This document shows positions 56,093 to 63,980 of a stretch of 64,000 bases of DNA, piece by piece (positions within the stretch are counted from its first letter, which is position 1; each line of letters starts with the position of its first letter). The notes beneath the pieces were generated by a model. That model did no database searches and was not told where the DNA came from. It saw only the letters and a list, made by a program, of their open reading frames with translations. Made by a program: the position numbers and the translations under genes. This DNA comes from Deinococcus aetherius (lineage in GTDB: Bacteria > Deinococcota > Deinococci > Deinococcales > Deinococcaceae). Location: NCBI RefSeq assembly GCF_025997855.1, contig NZ_AP026560.1, positions 359,501-423,500 on the forward strand, read 5' to 3'.

Positions 56093-56200
56093 GCCCCCGT
56101 CTCCTCCCCTTGGGGCGTGGCCCCGGACGATGCCCCAAGATAACGAACCGCTCAGCTTTGAAGAGGCGGCGATCAGACAGGCGAGCCCCGCCCCACGCCC

Positions 56201-56206
56201 TACACT
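56201..56206 (+). promoter_or_regulatory. -10 box of the 107-aa protein gene (leaderless)
   Basis: TACACT, 7 nt, ATG. Confidence 0.55.
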
Positions 56207-56213
56207 GCCCCCC

Positions 56214-56537
56214 ATGACCCAGGATCAGGGAACCCAGGACAGGCTCATCTCCCAAGGCGACCGCGCCCGGCTCGATCAGGTCTTCATGCAGGTCGTGCTC
56301 GACGTGCAGGCGCAGGTGCAGCAGACCCAGCCCGAGCGGCCCGGCAACCTCGCCGCCATGTTCCACAAGGAGACCGTCTCGGACGCCCTGCAGGGCTGCG
56401 CCATGTTGATCGCGGGCTGGAACGAGAACCGGGTGGACGAGGCGGGCGTGACCCGCGCGGCCAAGGCCCTGCGCAGCCTGGAGCTGGAGGACCTGGCGGA
56501 GCGGGTGGAGCGGCTGCGGGGCATTGACGAAGCCTGA
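56214..56537 (+). CDS. Hypothetical protein divergent from the ATP-grasp gene
   Basis: A 107-residue soluble, mainly helical protein ([60 protein letters not shown]). No known family is recognised and no membrane or signal segment is present. The start chosen lies 7 nt after TACACT; a frame extending 41 codons upstream would cover the promoter and the ATP-grasp leader. Its position back to back with the peptide-ligase cluster could be meaningful, but no functional link can be shown from sequence. Confidence 0.72.
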   Translation: MTQDQGTQDRLISQGDRARLDQVFMQVVLDVQAQVQQTQPERPGNLAAMFHKETVSDALQGCAMLIAGWNENRVDEAGVTRAAKALRSLELEDLAERVERLRGIDEA

Positions 56538-56614
56538 AGGAAAACCCACGGTGGAGAAGTTCTGTGTGCGCCTCCACAAAAGGGGGGAGAGGGCTCTGGC
56601 AGGCTGAATCTCAC

Positions 56615-56722
56615 TCCGGGGGAGTACGCCGCCCGGCCTTCTAACTTAGGCCGGGTGCGCGGGGACCGACAGTTCGGGTGGGAAATCCACCCCGGTCCCG
56701 CGCGGCAAGGGCCAGACCCGGA
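56615..56722 (+). ncRNA. Candidate yybP-ykoY manganese riboswitch aptamer
   Basis: The aptamer is closed by TCCGGG (56615-56620) and CCCGGA (56717-56722). After the 5' strand of this stem comes GGAGTACG, the conserved yybP-ykoY start. A hairpin CCCGGCCT/AGGCCGGG (56632-56655) follows. Then comes a long arm GCGCGGG(G)ACCG/CGGTCCCGCGC (56657-56703) with an inner GGGTGG/CCACCC hairpin. GGCAAG follows at 56704-56709 and resembles the conserved GCAAGACC segment, though here GGCCAGA is inserted before ACC-like CCC. The gene behind it is an Alx/TerC homologue, the classical partner of this Mn2+ sensor. The insertion is the main departure from the consensus. Confidence 0.6.
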
Positions 56723-56757
56723 CAGGACGCCGCCCGGCTCCTGTTCGCGTCTGGCCC
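56709..56757 (+). promoter_or_regulatory. Expression-platform hairpin after the candidate riboswitch
   Basis: GGGCCAGAC (56709-56717) pairs perfectly with GTCTGGCCC (56749-56757), and inside it ACAGGA pairs with TCCTGT. The left arm overlaps the 3' end of the aptamer, so forming this hairpin and closing the aptamer are mutually exclusive, as expected of a switch. No T-run follows, so control of translation or of Rho access is more likely than intrinsic termination. Confidence 0.5.
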
Positions 56758-56818
56758 TCCCCGTTGATTGGAGGCCGTGACGGAAACCTGGGCGGGGTCC
56801 GGAAGGGCGACTCCCCCT

Positions 56819-57820
56819 ATGGAACTGTTGATGACCCTCTGGCTCGGCAAGCCCGCCTGGATGTGGGTGCTGTTCCTCACGCTCGTGACCGCGCTGCTCG
56901 CCTTCGACCTCGGCGTGCTGGGCAGGCGGCGGGCGGCGCAGGGCGGCGCTCAGGAGATCGGCGTGGCCGAGAGCCTGCGGCTGAGCGTCTTTTACATCGC
57001 CATCGCCCTGCTCTTCGGCGGGTGGGTGTGGCTCAGCCTGGGGGCCGAGAGCGGCCTGGCGTACTTCACGGGCTTCGCGGTCGAAAAGGCGCTCGCGCTC
57101 GACAACGTGTTCGTGATCAGCGTGATCTTCGCCGCACTCGCGGTGCCCCGCCACCTCCAGCACCGGGTTCTCTTCTGGGGCATCCTGGGCGTGATCGTGC
57201 TGCGCGGCATCATGATCGGCCTGGGCGCCGCGCTTGTCAGCAACTTCGACTGGATCATGTGGGTGTTCGGGGCCTTCCTGCTCCTGACCGGGCTGCGGCT
57301 GCTCTTCGTGCGGGGCGCCCACGACCACGCGCCCGACATAGCGCGTCACCCTGTCGTCCGGGCCCTGCGCCGCGTCATGCCGATCAGCCCGAAGCTCGAC
57401 GGCCAGAAGTTCGTGACCCGGCTGCCCGACGCCTCGGGCCGGGTGCGGCTGCACGCCACGCCGCTGCTGCTCGCCCTGCTGCTCGTGGAGGCCGCCGACC
57501 TCGTGTTCGCGGTGGACTCCATCCCGGCAATCTTCGCCATCACCCAGGACCCCTTCATCGTGTACACCAGCAACATCTTCGCCATCCTGGGTTTGCGCGC
57601 CCTGTACTTCGCCCTCGACGCGCTGATCCACCGCTTCTCGGGCCTCAAGCCCGCCCTCGCGCTGGTGCTCGTCTTCATCGGCGGCAAGATCTTCTACAAC
57701 CAGTTCTTCGGCAAGCTCGACCCGGCGATCAGCCTGGGCGTGACGCTCGCCATTCTGGCGGGGGGCATCCTCGTCAGCCTGTGGAGGACGCGGCGGGAGG
57801 GGGCGCGGCCCGCCGCGTAG
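56819..57820 (+). CDS. alx: TerC-family Mn2+ exporter, Alx type
   Basis: A 333-residue integral membrane protein closely resembling E. coli Alx: TGFAVEKALALDNVFVISVIFAALAVP, GILGVIVLRGIMIGLGAALVSNFDWIMWVFGAFLLLTG and LLVEAADLVFAVDSIPAIFAITQDPFIVYTSNIFAILGLRALYF (partly quoted). The acidic residues in EKALALDN and VEAADLVFAVDS are the metal-site signatures. Alx and related TerC proteins export manganese. I choose the ATG before ELLMTLWLG; upstream GTG or TTG starts have poorly spaced ribosome binding sites. Nine or so membrane segments are present. The leader holds the candidate manganese riboswitch. Manganese balance is central to radiation resistance in Deinococcus, so tight control makes sense. 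Confidence 0.93.
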   Translation: MELLMTLWLGKPAWMWVLFLTLVTALLAFDLGVLGRRRAAQGGAQEIGVAESLRLSVFYIAIALLFGGWVWLSLGAESGLAYFTGFAVEKALALDNVFVISVIFAALAVPRHLQHRVLFWGILGVIVLRGIMIGLGAALVSNFDWIMWVFGAFLLLTGLRLLFVRGAHDHAPDIARHPVVRALRRVMPISPKLDGQKFVTRLPDASGRVRLHATPLLLALLLVEAADLVFAVDSIPAIFAITQDPFIVYTSNIFAILGLRALYFALDALIHRFSGLKPALALVLVFIGGKIFYNQFFGKLDPAISLGVTLAILAGGILVSLWRTRREGARPAA

Positions 57821-57831
57821 GTCATTCGGGA

Positions 57832-57875
57832 GGCGAGGTGGGGACGGCGTGGGGTGCGCGTGTCCCCGCCTCGCC
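57832..57875. terminator. Strong hairpin between alx and mrpG
   Basis: GGCGAGGTGGGGAC (57832-57845) pairs with GTCCCCGCCTCGCC (57862-57875), 14 bp with one G-T pair. It lies between converging genes. There is no T-run, so it may stabilise or process 3' ends rather than terminate intrinsically. Confidence 0.5.
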
Positions 57876-57878
57876 TCG

Positions 57879-58271
57879 TCACGGCCCCTCCGCCCCCAGC
57901 GCCCGCTGCGCCTCCCGGTCGGCCAGCGCGACACTCTCCGCCTGCCCGAGGGCGCCCCACTCGTCGGTGCCGCCGTCGAGCTGGGGCGCGAGTCCCCGCA
58001 GGTAGGCGGCCTGGGCGATCAGGTACGCGGTGAGCGGCGTGGTCAGGAACTGAAAGAGCAGCACGGCGGCGAGCCGGGTGAAGGCCGCCGCGTCGCTCAA
58101 CTCGAAGGCCACCCCCAGGAAGATACCCGCCGACCCCAGCGTCACCAGCTTGCTGCTCGCGTGCAGCCGCGTGTACAGGTCGGGAAAGCGCACCAGCCCC
58201 ACGGCGGCGGTGAGCACGAAAAACGCCCCGATCAGGATGGGAATGTCCCGCCAGGGGTGAAAGTCATCCAC
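57879..58271 (-). CDS. mrpG: Na+/H+ antiporter subunit MrpG
   Basis: MrpG is a small subunit of the multi-protein Mrp Na+/H+ antiporter. The 130-residue product, started by GTG, has three membrane helices and the family block VLTAAVGLVRFPDLYTRLHASSKLVTLG. The C-terminal 35 residues (DGGTDEWGALGQAESVALAD) are a soluble extension. It is the last gene of the mrp operon, separated from mrpF by a 57-nt stretch holding a tandem repeat, unlike the tightly overlapping genes upstream. Confidence 0.93.
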   Translation of the reverse strand: MDDFHPWRDIPILIGAFFVLTAAVGLVRFPDLYTRLHASSKLVTLGSAGIFLGVAFELSDAAAFTRLAAVLLFQFLTTPLTAYLIAQAAYLRGLAPQLDGGTDEWGALGQAESVALADREAQRALGAEGP

Positions 58272-58297
58272 GAGAGGCCCCCGGCAAGCGCGGAAGG

Positions 58298-58322
58298 CTG
58301 GCGACTGGCGACTGGCGACTGG
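58298..58322. repeat. Tandem CTGGCGA repeat between mrpF and mrpG
   Basis: The 7-nt unit CTGGCGA occurs three times, followed by CTGG. The reverse complement of the same word (AGTCGCCAGTCGCC) occurs at 61092-61105 in the mrpB-mrpC gap. Confidence 0.7.
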
Positions 58323-58328
58323 TGCCTC

Positions 58329-58589
58329 TCACCTCATCACCCGCCCCACGAGCAGATACCGCGTCAGCGCCACCGTGGACAGGAAGCCCAGCAGGCTGAG
58401 CACGAGCGCGGCGTCGAGCATGACGATCAGCCGGGTCTTGACCGCGATCAGGGCGAACAGCACGACCAGATTCACGCTCAGGAAGTCGAAGGCCATGATG
58501 CGGTCGCCCCACGAGGGCCCGCGCAGCACCCGGAAGGTGACCAGCAGGACGGACAGGGTGACGATGCCGAGCGCGAGGTTGACGATCAC
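58329..58589 (-). CDS. mrpF: Na+/H+ antiporter subunit MrpF
   Basis: An 86-residue membrane protein with three helices. RVLRGPSWGDRIMAFDFLSVN is the MrpF signature and contains the conserved GP..GDR loop. MrpF may contribute to cation or anion movement within the Mrp complex. The start is a GTG overlapping the mrpE stop (GTGA). The stop is followed by a short repeat-containing gap before mrpG. Confidence 0.94.
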   Translation of the reverse strand: MIVNLALGIVTLSVLLVTFRVLRGPSWGDRIMAFDFLSVNLVVLFALIAVKTRLIVMLDAALVLSLLGFLSTVALTRYLLVGRVMR

Positions 58590-59089
58590 GGGCGGACCTC
58601 CGGGGGGGCGGGGGGCAGGGGAGAGGAGACGCGCAGCAGCCGGTCTTCCACCCTCAGGATGGCCTCGCGGGCGGCCCGCGCGTCTGGCGTGCCGATGGCG
58701 TGCGCGTAGAGGGTGCGGCGGTCCGGGCTGAAGCCCAGGGCGACGGTGCCGGGCATCAGGCCGATGGTGGCGGCCAGGAAGGTCAGCGCCCCCTCGCCCT
58801 CCAGCCGCAGCGGCACGGCCACGATCATGGGATTCAGGGGAGGATGCGGGCGCAGGGCGAAGAGGGCGATCTGCACGTTCGCCACGGTCAGCTCACGCAG
58901 GAAGAAGCCCACGAAGCCCAGCCCGGCGAGCACCTGCCGCACGTACTCGTGGGTGGCGAGCGCGCGGGGAAACACCGCCAGGACGGCGAAGCCTAACCCG
59001 AAACCGACCGCGAGTTCCCGGAGGCTGACCTCCCCGGCGAACAGCGCCCACACCACGGCGAGCAGGAGGTTGAGGGCGAAGCCTCTCAT
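58586..59089 (-). CDS. mrpE: Na+/H+ antiporter subunit MrpE
   Basis: A 167-residue membrane subunit. The N-terminal helix MRGFALNLLLAVVWALFAGE is followed by the typical TVANVQIALFALRPHPPLNPMIVAVPL segment and GEGALTFLAATIGLMPGTVALGFSPD, the conserved MrpE core. The protein is required for full activity of the complex in other bacteria. Its ATG overlaps the mrpD stop (ATGA). I use this Met rather than an in-frame one 83 codons upstream, which lies inside mrpD. Confidence 0.95.
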   Translation of the reverse strand: MRGFALNLLLAVVWALFAGEVSLRELAVGFGLGFAVLAVFPRALATHEYVRQVLAGLGFVGFFLRELTVANVQIALFALRPHPPLNPMIVAVPLRLEGEGALTFLAATIGLMPGTVALGFSPDRRTLYAHAIGTPDARAAREAILRVEDRLLRVSSPLPPAPPEVRP

Positions 59090-60624
59090 TTCTCGGCCTC
59101 CTCTCCCGTCGGGGGCGCGGGGATGACCACGGGCGCGTCGCCCAGCACGCCCCGGATGTAGCGCGCGTTGTCCCGCAACTCGGCGGCGGTGGCGTCCGCC
59201 CGGGCGAAGATCGGCCCGGCGAAGACGGTCAGCCCTGCCACGAGCGCGGAAGCGGTGTAGGCGGCGACGTGCAGGGAGGGGGAAACGCGGTACACGGGGA
59301 GCCAGGCCGGGTGCTGGCCCCAGAAGAAGCCGCGCCACACCTTGAGCATCGCGTACAGGGTGATGAGGCTACTCAGCAGGGCGCTGACCACCCCGAGGAC
59401 GGCGAGGAGCGAGCCCTGCGCGAGCCCCGCCCGCACCAGCGCGTACTTCGCCACGAAGCCCCCGCTCGGCGGCAGCCCCGCCACCGTCAGCGCGCACAGC
59501 AGGAAACACCCGGCGAGCAGGGGCAGGAAGTCGAGCATTCCCCGCACCCGCACCAGCCGCGACCCGCTCGCCCGCTCCGCCACGGCGGCGACGGCGAAGA
59601 GGGCCGTGGTGACGAGCACGCTGACCGCGAAGTACCCCACGCTCGCCCGCACCGCCTCCCCGGTGCCCACCCCCAGCCCGAAGGCGAGGTAGCCCACCGA
59701 ACTCACCACGAGGAAGGACAGGATGCGCCGCCACTCTCGCTGAGAGGCCGCCCCCAGCGCCCCGTACAGCATGGTCACCGTGCCGAAGAGCAGCAGCAGC
59801 GTGTTCGTCACCCCCGCCTCCCCGGTGAAGACGGTCGTGAACACCCGCAACAGCGCGTAGACGCCGACCTTGGTGAGCACCGCCGCGAAGAAGGTCCCCA
59901 CGGCGGGCGGCAGCGCGGGGTAGGTGCCCGGCAGCCAGAAGCCGAGCGGGAAGAGCGCCCCCTTCGCCGCGAAGACGATCAGGAGAAGCACCCCGACGGC
60001 GGTGACCGTCGTGTTCGGCCCGAGCTGCGCCGACCGCTGGGCGAGGTGGGCGAAGTTCAGCGTCCCCAGCACCCCGTACGCGAGCCCGCACGCGACGACG
60101 AGCAGCGCCGAGGCGGCGAGGTTCATCACGATGTAGCGGAAGCCCTCACGCAGTTGCTCGCGGGTGGAACCCAGCACCGCCAGGGCGTACGAGGCGACGA
60201 GCATCACCTCGAAGGCCACGAACAGGTTGAAGAGGTCCCCGGTCAGGAACGACATCTGCACCCCCGCGAACAGGAACTGCATCAGGGCGAGGAGGTGGTG
60301 GCGCTCCCGCGCCGGGTCGGGGTCGGCGGCGGCCTGCCACACGGCGAGGAGGGCACTCACCGCCGCGAGGACGCTCACCCAGGCGGCGAGGCGGTCGGCG
60401 GTCATCACGATGCCGAAGGGGGCGCGCCACCCGCCGAGCGCGGAGGTGAGGACCGTCCCGTCCGCCGTGGCGACGAGGAGCCCCAGCGAGAAGGCGAGGG
60501 TGAGCGCCGCACCCGCCAGCGCGAGGCCCACCCGCACCGGGCGGGGCGACGGCCACAGCAGCCCCAGCCCGAAGCCCAGCGGCGTCAGGATCGGGGCCAG
60601 GGTCAGCCAGGCGAGGTCGCTCAC
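59086..60624 (-). CDS. mrpD: Na+/H+ antiporter subunit MrpD
   Basis: A 512-residue subunit homologous to NuoL/M/N of complex I. It has about 14 membrane helices and carries the proton-pumping charged residues: LFVAFEVMLVASYAL contains the Glu on TM5, and AAKGALFPLGFWLPGTYPALPPAVGTFFAAVLTKVGVYALLR (partly quoted) contains the TM7 and TM8 lysines. With MrpA it forms the ion pathway. The start is a GTG overlapping the mrpC stop. It ends in ATGA with mrpE. Confidence 0.95.
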   Translation of the reverse strand: MSDLAWLTLAPILTPLGFGLGLLWPSPRPVRVGLALAGAALTLAFSLGLLVATADGTVLTSALGGWRAPFGIVMTADRLAAWVSVLAAVSALLAVWQAAADPDPARERHHLLALMQFLFAGVQMSFLTGDLFNLFVAFEVMLVASYALAVLGSTREQLREGFRYIVMNLAASALLVVACGLAYGVLGTLNFAHLAQRSAQLGPNTTVTAVGVLLLIVFAAKGALFPLGFWLPGTYPALPPAVGTFFAAVLTKVGVYALLRVFTTVFTGEAGVTNTLLLLFGTVTMLYGALGAASQREWRRILSFLVVSSVGYLAFGLGVGTGEAVRASVGYFAVSVLVTTALFAVAAVAERASGSRLVRVRGMLDFLPLLAGCFLLCALTVAGLPPSGGFVAKYALVRAGLAQGSLLAVLGVVSALLSSLITLYAMLKVWRGFFWGQHPAWLPVYRVSPSLHVAAYTASALVAGLTVFAGPIFARADATAAELRDNARYIRGVLGDAPVVIPAPPTGEEAEK

Positions 60625-61076
60625 GGCTCGCCCCCCCCCGGACTCCGGGCGGAGTAGACGAGGGTGCGCGGCTCCTCCGGGTCAGGGCGGTCCGGGCCCT
60701 GGTGCTCGGGGTCGGCGATCAGGCCGTCCTCCGCCTCCGGGTCGCGGGCGAGGTTGTCGCCGAAGGCCTCCACGTCGTCGTGCCCGGCGACCTGATACGC
60801 GCGCAGGGCGACGGTCAGCAGCAGGGCGGTCGTGGCGAAGCCGATCACGATGGCGGTCAGGATGAGCGCCTGGGGCAGCGGGTCCACGTACGGCCCGCGC
60901 AGGGTGAGGAGCGGCGGCGCGTCCTCCCGCAGCCCCGCCACGGTCAGGATCGCCAGGTTGCCCCCGTAGGTGATGAAGCTCAGCCCCAGCACCACCCGCA
61001 CGATGACGCGCGACAGCAGCAGGAAGACGCCGGTCCCGATCAGGAGGCCGATCAGGAGGGCGAAGAGGGTCTCCAT
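60621..61076 (-). CDS. mrpC: Na+/H+ antiporter subunit MrpC
   Basis: A 151-residue subunit homologous to NuoK. Three helices are visible: LFALLIGLLIGTGVFLLLSR, VVLGLSFITYGGNLAILTVAG and LPQALILTAIVIGFATTALLLTVALRAYQ. The last is the NuoK/MrpC signature PQALxLTAIVIGxA. A 45-residue acidic C-terminal tail (DVEAFGDNLARDPEAEDG) is longer than usual. The gene is separated from mrpB by 115 nt, the largest gap in the operon, where a short repeat is found. Confidence 0.94.
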   Translation of the reverse strand: METLFALLIGLLIGTGVFLLLSRVIVRVVLGLSFITYGGNLAILTVAGLREDAPPLLTLRGPYVDPLPQALILTAIVIGFATTALLLTVALRAYQVAGHDDVEAFGDNLARDPEAEDGLIADPEHQGPDRPDPEEPRTLVYSARSPGGGEP

Positions 61077-61091
61077 CAGCGGACCTCCGGG

Positions 61092-61121
61092 AGTCGCCAG
61101 TCGCCGGGGACCGGTCGCCAG
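61092..61121. repeat. AGTCGCCAGTCGCC repeat in the mrpB-mrpC gap
   Basis: AGTCGCCAGTCGCC followed after a few bases by GGTCGCCAG. It is the reverse complement of the CTGGCGA tandem at 58298-58322. The rest of the 115-nt gap is GC-rich with no clear promoter. Confidence 0.6.
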
Positions 61122-61191
61122 AGGGGCCGGTGGAAGGGGTGGACTTTGCTCCCGGGTTCTCCTGCCCCGGAGCCTGGGCTGGCGACCCCCC

Positions 61192-61662
61192 TCATTCGTC
61201 CCCCTCCACCCGCTCCTGAGGGTTCACCTCGATCAGCCCATAGGCGATGGCGAGGCTCCCGCCCACCACCACGAGGTACACCCCCAGGTCGAAGAGCAGC
61301 GCGGTCGCCCACTCGAACTCGCCCGTCAGCGCGGTCGTGATGTAGCCGTAGTCGCTCTTGAGGTAGGGCCGCCCCAGGAGGTAAGGCACCAGCCCGGTCA
61401 CGAAGGACAGCGCCAGCCCCCACGGGACGAGGCGGGCCGGGTCGACCCGCAGGGCGGTGTGGCCGTAGGCAATGCGGTGCAGGATCAGGGCGCAGGCGGT
61501 CATCAGCCCTGCGATGAAGCCGCCCCCCGGCGCGTTGTGCCCGCGCCAGAGCAGCAGCAGCGCGAAGAGGATCACGAGCGCGAAGACGGCGCGGCTCACC
61601 GTGCGCAGGATGGGGTCGCCGCTCAGCGGCGGGGGGGTGGGGGTCCGGCGTTCGGGACTCAT
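61192..61662 (-). CDS. mrpB: Na+/H+ antiporter subunit MrpB
   Basis: A 156-residue subunit with four helices. The conserved LWRGHNAPGGGFIAGLMTACALILHRIAYG is the MrpB (MnhB) hallmark, and TALLFDLGVYLVVVGGSLAIAYGL the last helix. The N-terminal 20 residues (MSPERRTPTPPPLSGDP) are soluble. Its ATG overlaps the mrpA stop by 4 nt. No frameshift is needed; the long open frame through mrpA in the same register is coincidental. Confidence 0.94.
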   Translation of the reverse strand: MSPERRTPTPPPLSGDPILRTVSRAVFALVILFALLLLWRGHNAPGGGFIAGLMTACALILHRIAYGHTALRVDPARLVPWGLALSFVTGLVPYLLGRPYLKSDYGYITTALTGEFEWATALLFDLGVYLVVVGGSLAIAYGLIEVNPQERVEGDE

Positions 61663-63980
61663 GCTTCTTCCTTCTCCCCCGGCGTGGCGGGGACCGGGGT
61701 GGGGGCGCCTCCGCCCGGCGCCCGCCCCTTCTTGCCCAGCCGCACGAGGCCCAGCACGGCGAGCGCGACCATCCCGACCACCGTGATCTCGCCCAGGGTG
61801 TCGAAGCCCCGGAAGTCCACCAGCAGGACGTTCACGACGTTCCGGCCGCCGCCCAGCCGGTAGCTGTTCGCCAGGTAGTACGGCGAGATGGGCGGGGCCA
61901 GGAAGCGCACGCCCGCCAGCACGAGCAGGGTCGCCCCCAGCCCCGCCGAGGCGGCCAGGAGGAGGTCGAGGGCGTACCGCCAGCGGGTGCGGGGCAGGTC
62001 GCGGCTGCGCGGCAGGGAGCGGAAGACGAGCAGGAAGAGGATGACCGTCACCGCCTCGACGAGCAGTTGCGTGAGGGCGAGGTCGGGGGCGCGCAGGGCC
62101 AGGAAGGCGGCGGCGCTCCCGAAGCCCGTCAGCCCGGTCACGACGACGGCCGTGAGGCGGCTGCGCGCGAGAAGCACTCCCACCGCCCCCGCCACGAGGA
62201 GCGCCGCGACCGGCAGCAGGGCGAGCGGCGGCGTGCCGACCGGGTGAAACACCTGCGGCGCCCGCCAGACCGCGTACCCGGCGATCAGGGCGGCGGCCCC
62301 TAGCATGATCCGCAGTTGGTCGGGCAGCGCGAGGCCCTGGGTGCGCGCGATCAGGCGGCTGGAGAGGACGTTCACCCCCTCCGTCAGCGCGTAGTAGACC
62401 GTGTTCGCGTTGACGCGCGGGGTGAGCCGCCGCCCCAGGACGCCCACTTGCGCCGCCTGCCCGATCAGGACCGCCCCCAGCCCCCAGGTCAGGAGCGTGG
62501 CGAGGAGCGCGGGCGTGACCCCGTGCCAGAGCTTCAGGTGCCCCCTGTGGGTGGCAAAATTCAGCGCGTTCTGCGCCGTCCGCGTCAGGGCCTCTGCGCT
62601 TCCCGGTAGCAGGCCGAAGGCAAGGGCGGTCAGGGCGAGCAGCCCGGCGGGCACGAGCAGCCCGGGCGGCGCCTCGTGGGGCTCGGCGCCCGGCGGGTGG
62701 CGCGGCGGGCCCCAGAACACCCGCAGCAGCCGGAAGGAGTACGCGAAGGTCAGCGCGCTGCCCAGCACGGCGACCGCGATAAAGACCGGCCCCCGGTGGA
62801 GCATCGCCTCGTAGAACAGCTCCTTGGAGATGAAGCCCCCTAGCGGCGGCACCCCCGCCATGCTGAGCGAAGCGAGGAGCGCGGCGGCGAAGGTGAGGGG
62901 CATGGCCTTTCTCAGCCCGCCCAGGCGCGGCACCTCGCGCGTCCCCGTCTCGTGGTCGATGATGCCCACCACGAAGAAGAGGGCCGCCTTGAAGGCCGCG
63001 TGGTTGAGGAGGTGCGCCGTCGCCGTAAATCTCCCCTCCGCGTCCGCCAGCCCGTACAGGCTCATCAGCAACCCGAGCTGCGAGACGGTGGAGTAGGCGA
63101 GCAGCGCCTTGAGGTCGGTCTGCCGCAGCGCGATCCACGCCCCCCAGACCAGCGTGGCGAGCCCCACCGGCACGATGATCCCGCCCCACAGCGGGCTCGA
63201 CCCGAACAGCAGCCCGAACTTGGCGACGAGGACCACGCCCGCCTTCACCATCGTCGCGGAGTGCAGGAAGGCGGAGACGGGCGTAGGCGCCTCCATCGCC
63301 GTCGGAAGCCAGAGGTGGAAGGGGAGTTGGGCGCTCTTCGTGAACGCCGCGAGCAGGGTCAGCAGCAACGCGGGCGTGAAGAGGGGCGAGGCGCGCAGGG
63401 CCTCCACATCCAGCCCCGAGAGGGTGGTGCTGCCCCCCGCGATTCCCAGCAGGGCGACCGCCGCGAGGAGGGCGAGGCCGCCCAGCGCGCTCACCAGGAA
63501 GGCCTTGACCGCCCCGTCGCGCGCCGCCGAGCGGGTGTGCCACAGCCCGATCAGGAGGAAGCTCGTGACGCTCGTCATCTCCCAGAAGCCGAACAGGACC
63601 ACGAGGTTGTCGCTGAGGACCAGCCCCAGCATCGAGCCGCCGAAAAGGAGGAGGTAGGCGTAAAACCGCCCGAACCGCTCCCGCTCGGAGAGGTACGCCA
63701 CCGCGTACAGGCTCGCCAGCGTGCCGATCACGCCGATCAGGACGGCGAAGAGCAGCGAGAAGCCGTCTCCCCGGAAGGCGAGCGCGAGCCCCAGGGTGGG
63801 GACCCAGCGGGTGACCTCCAGCGCGGGGCTGGCCCCCGGCATCCCGGAAAGCGGCAGGGCGAGGAGCAGCGCGGGCACGAAGGCGAGCGCCGCCACGTAC
63901 CCGGTGCGCCGTTCCAGGCGCGTCCCCAGCCAGGCGCAGAGCGCGGCGAACAGGAAGGGAAGGAAAACGGCGAGCGTCAC
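61659..63980 (-). CDS. mrpA: Na+/H+ antiporter subunit MrpA
   Basis: The large NuoL-like subunit, 773 residues from a GTG before TLAVFLPFLFAALCAWLG. About 20 membrane helices are expected. Key blocks are VLFGFWEMTSVTSFLLIGLWHTRSAARDGAVKAFLVSALGGLALL (partly quoted) with the TM5 Glu, AFTKSAQLPFHLWLPTAMEAPTPVSAFLHSATMVKAG with the TM7-8 charged residues, and a C-terminal MrpB-like (DUF4040) region ending in ITVVGMVALAVLGLVRLG. The exact start is uncertain because the window ends 20 nt further; in-frame GTG and TTG codons at 63992 and 63998 are alternatives. First gene of the mrpABCDEFG operon. The complex exports Na+ in exchange for protons and helps pH homeostasis. Confidence 0.93.
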   Translation of the reverse strand: MTLAVFLPFLFAALCAWLGTRLERRTGYVAALAFVPALLLALPLSGMPGASPALEVTRWVPTLGLALAFRGDGFSLLFAVLIGVIGTLASLYAVAYLSERERFGRFYAYLLLFGGSMLGLVLSDNLVVLFGFWEMTSVTSFLLIGLWHTRSAARDGAVKAFLVSALGGLALLAAVALLGIAGGSTTLSGLDVEALRASPLFTPALLLTLLAAFTKSAQLPFHLWLPTAMEAPTPVSAFLHSATMVKAGVVLVAKFGLLFGSSPLWGGIIVPVGLATLVWGAWIALRQTDLKALLAYSTVSQLGLLMSLYGLADAEGRFTATAHLLNHAAFKAALFFVVGIIDHETGTREVPRLGGLRKAMPLTFAAALLASLSMAGVPPLGGFISKELFYEAMLHRGPVFIAVAVLGSALTFAYSFRLLRVFWGPPRHPPGAEPHEAPPGLLVPAGLLALTALAFGLLPGSAEALTRTAQNALNFATHRGHLKLWHGVTPALLATLLTWGLGAVLIGQAAQVGVLGRRLTPRVNANTVYYALTEGVNVLSSRLIARTQGLALPDQLRIMLGAAALIAGYAVWRAPQVFHPVGTPPLALLPVAALLVAGAVGVLLARSRLTAVVVTGLTGFGSAAAFLALRAPDLALTQLLVEAVTVILFLLVFRSLPRSRDLPRTRWRYALDLLLAASAGLGATLLVLAGVRFLAPPISPYYLANSYRLGGGRNVVNVLLVDFRGFDTLGEITVVGMVALAVLGLVRLGKKGRAPGGGAPTPVPATPGEKEEA

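Noticed and set aside
58298..58322. CTGGCGA tandem as a CRISPR
   Set aside because: The unit is only 7 nt with no spacers; it is a simple tandem repeat.
61192..63543. A single long minus-strand frame running through mrpB and part of mrpA
   Set aside because: The upstream part translates to low-complexity Arg/Ala/Gly sequence; mrpA occupies the other frame with full conservation. It is not a fusion.
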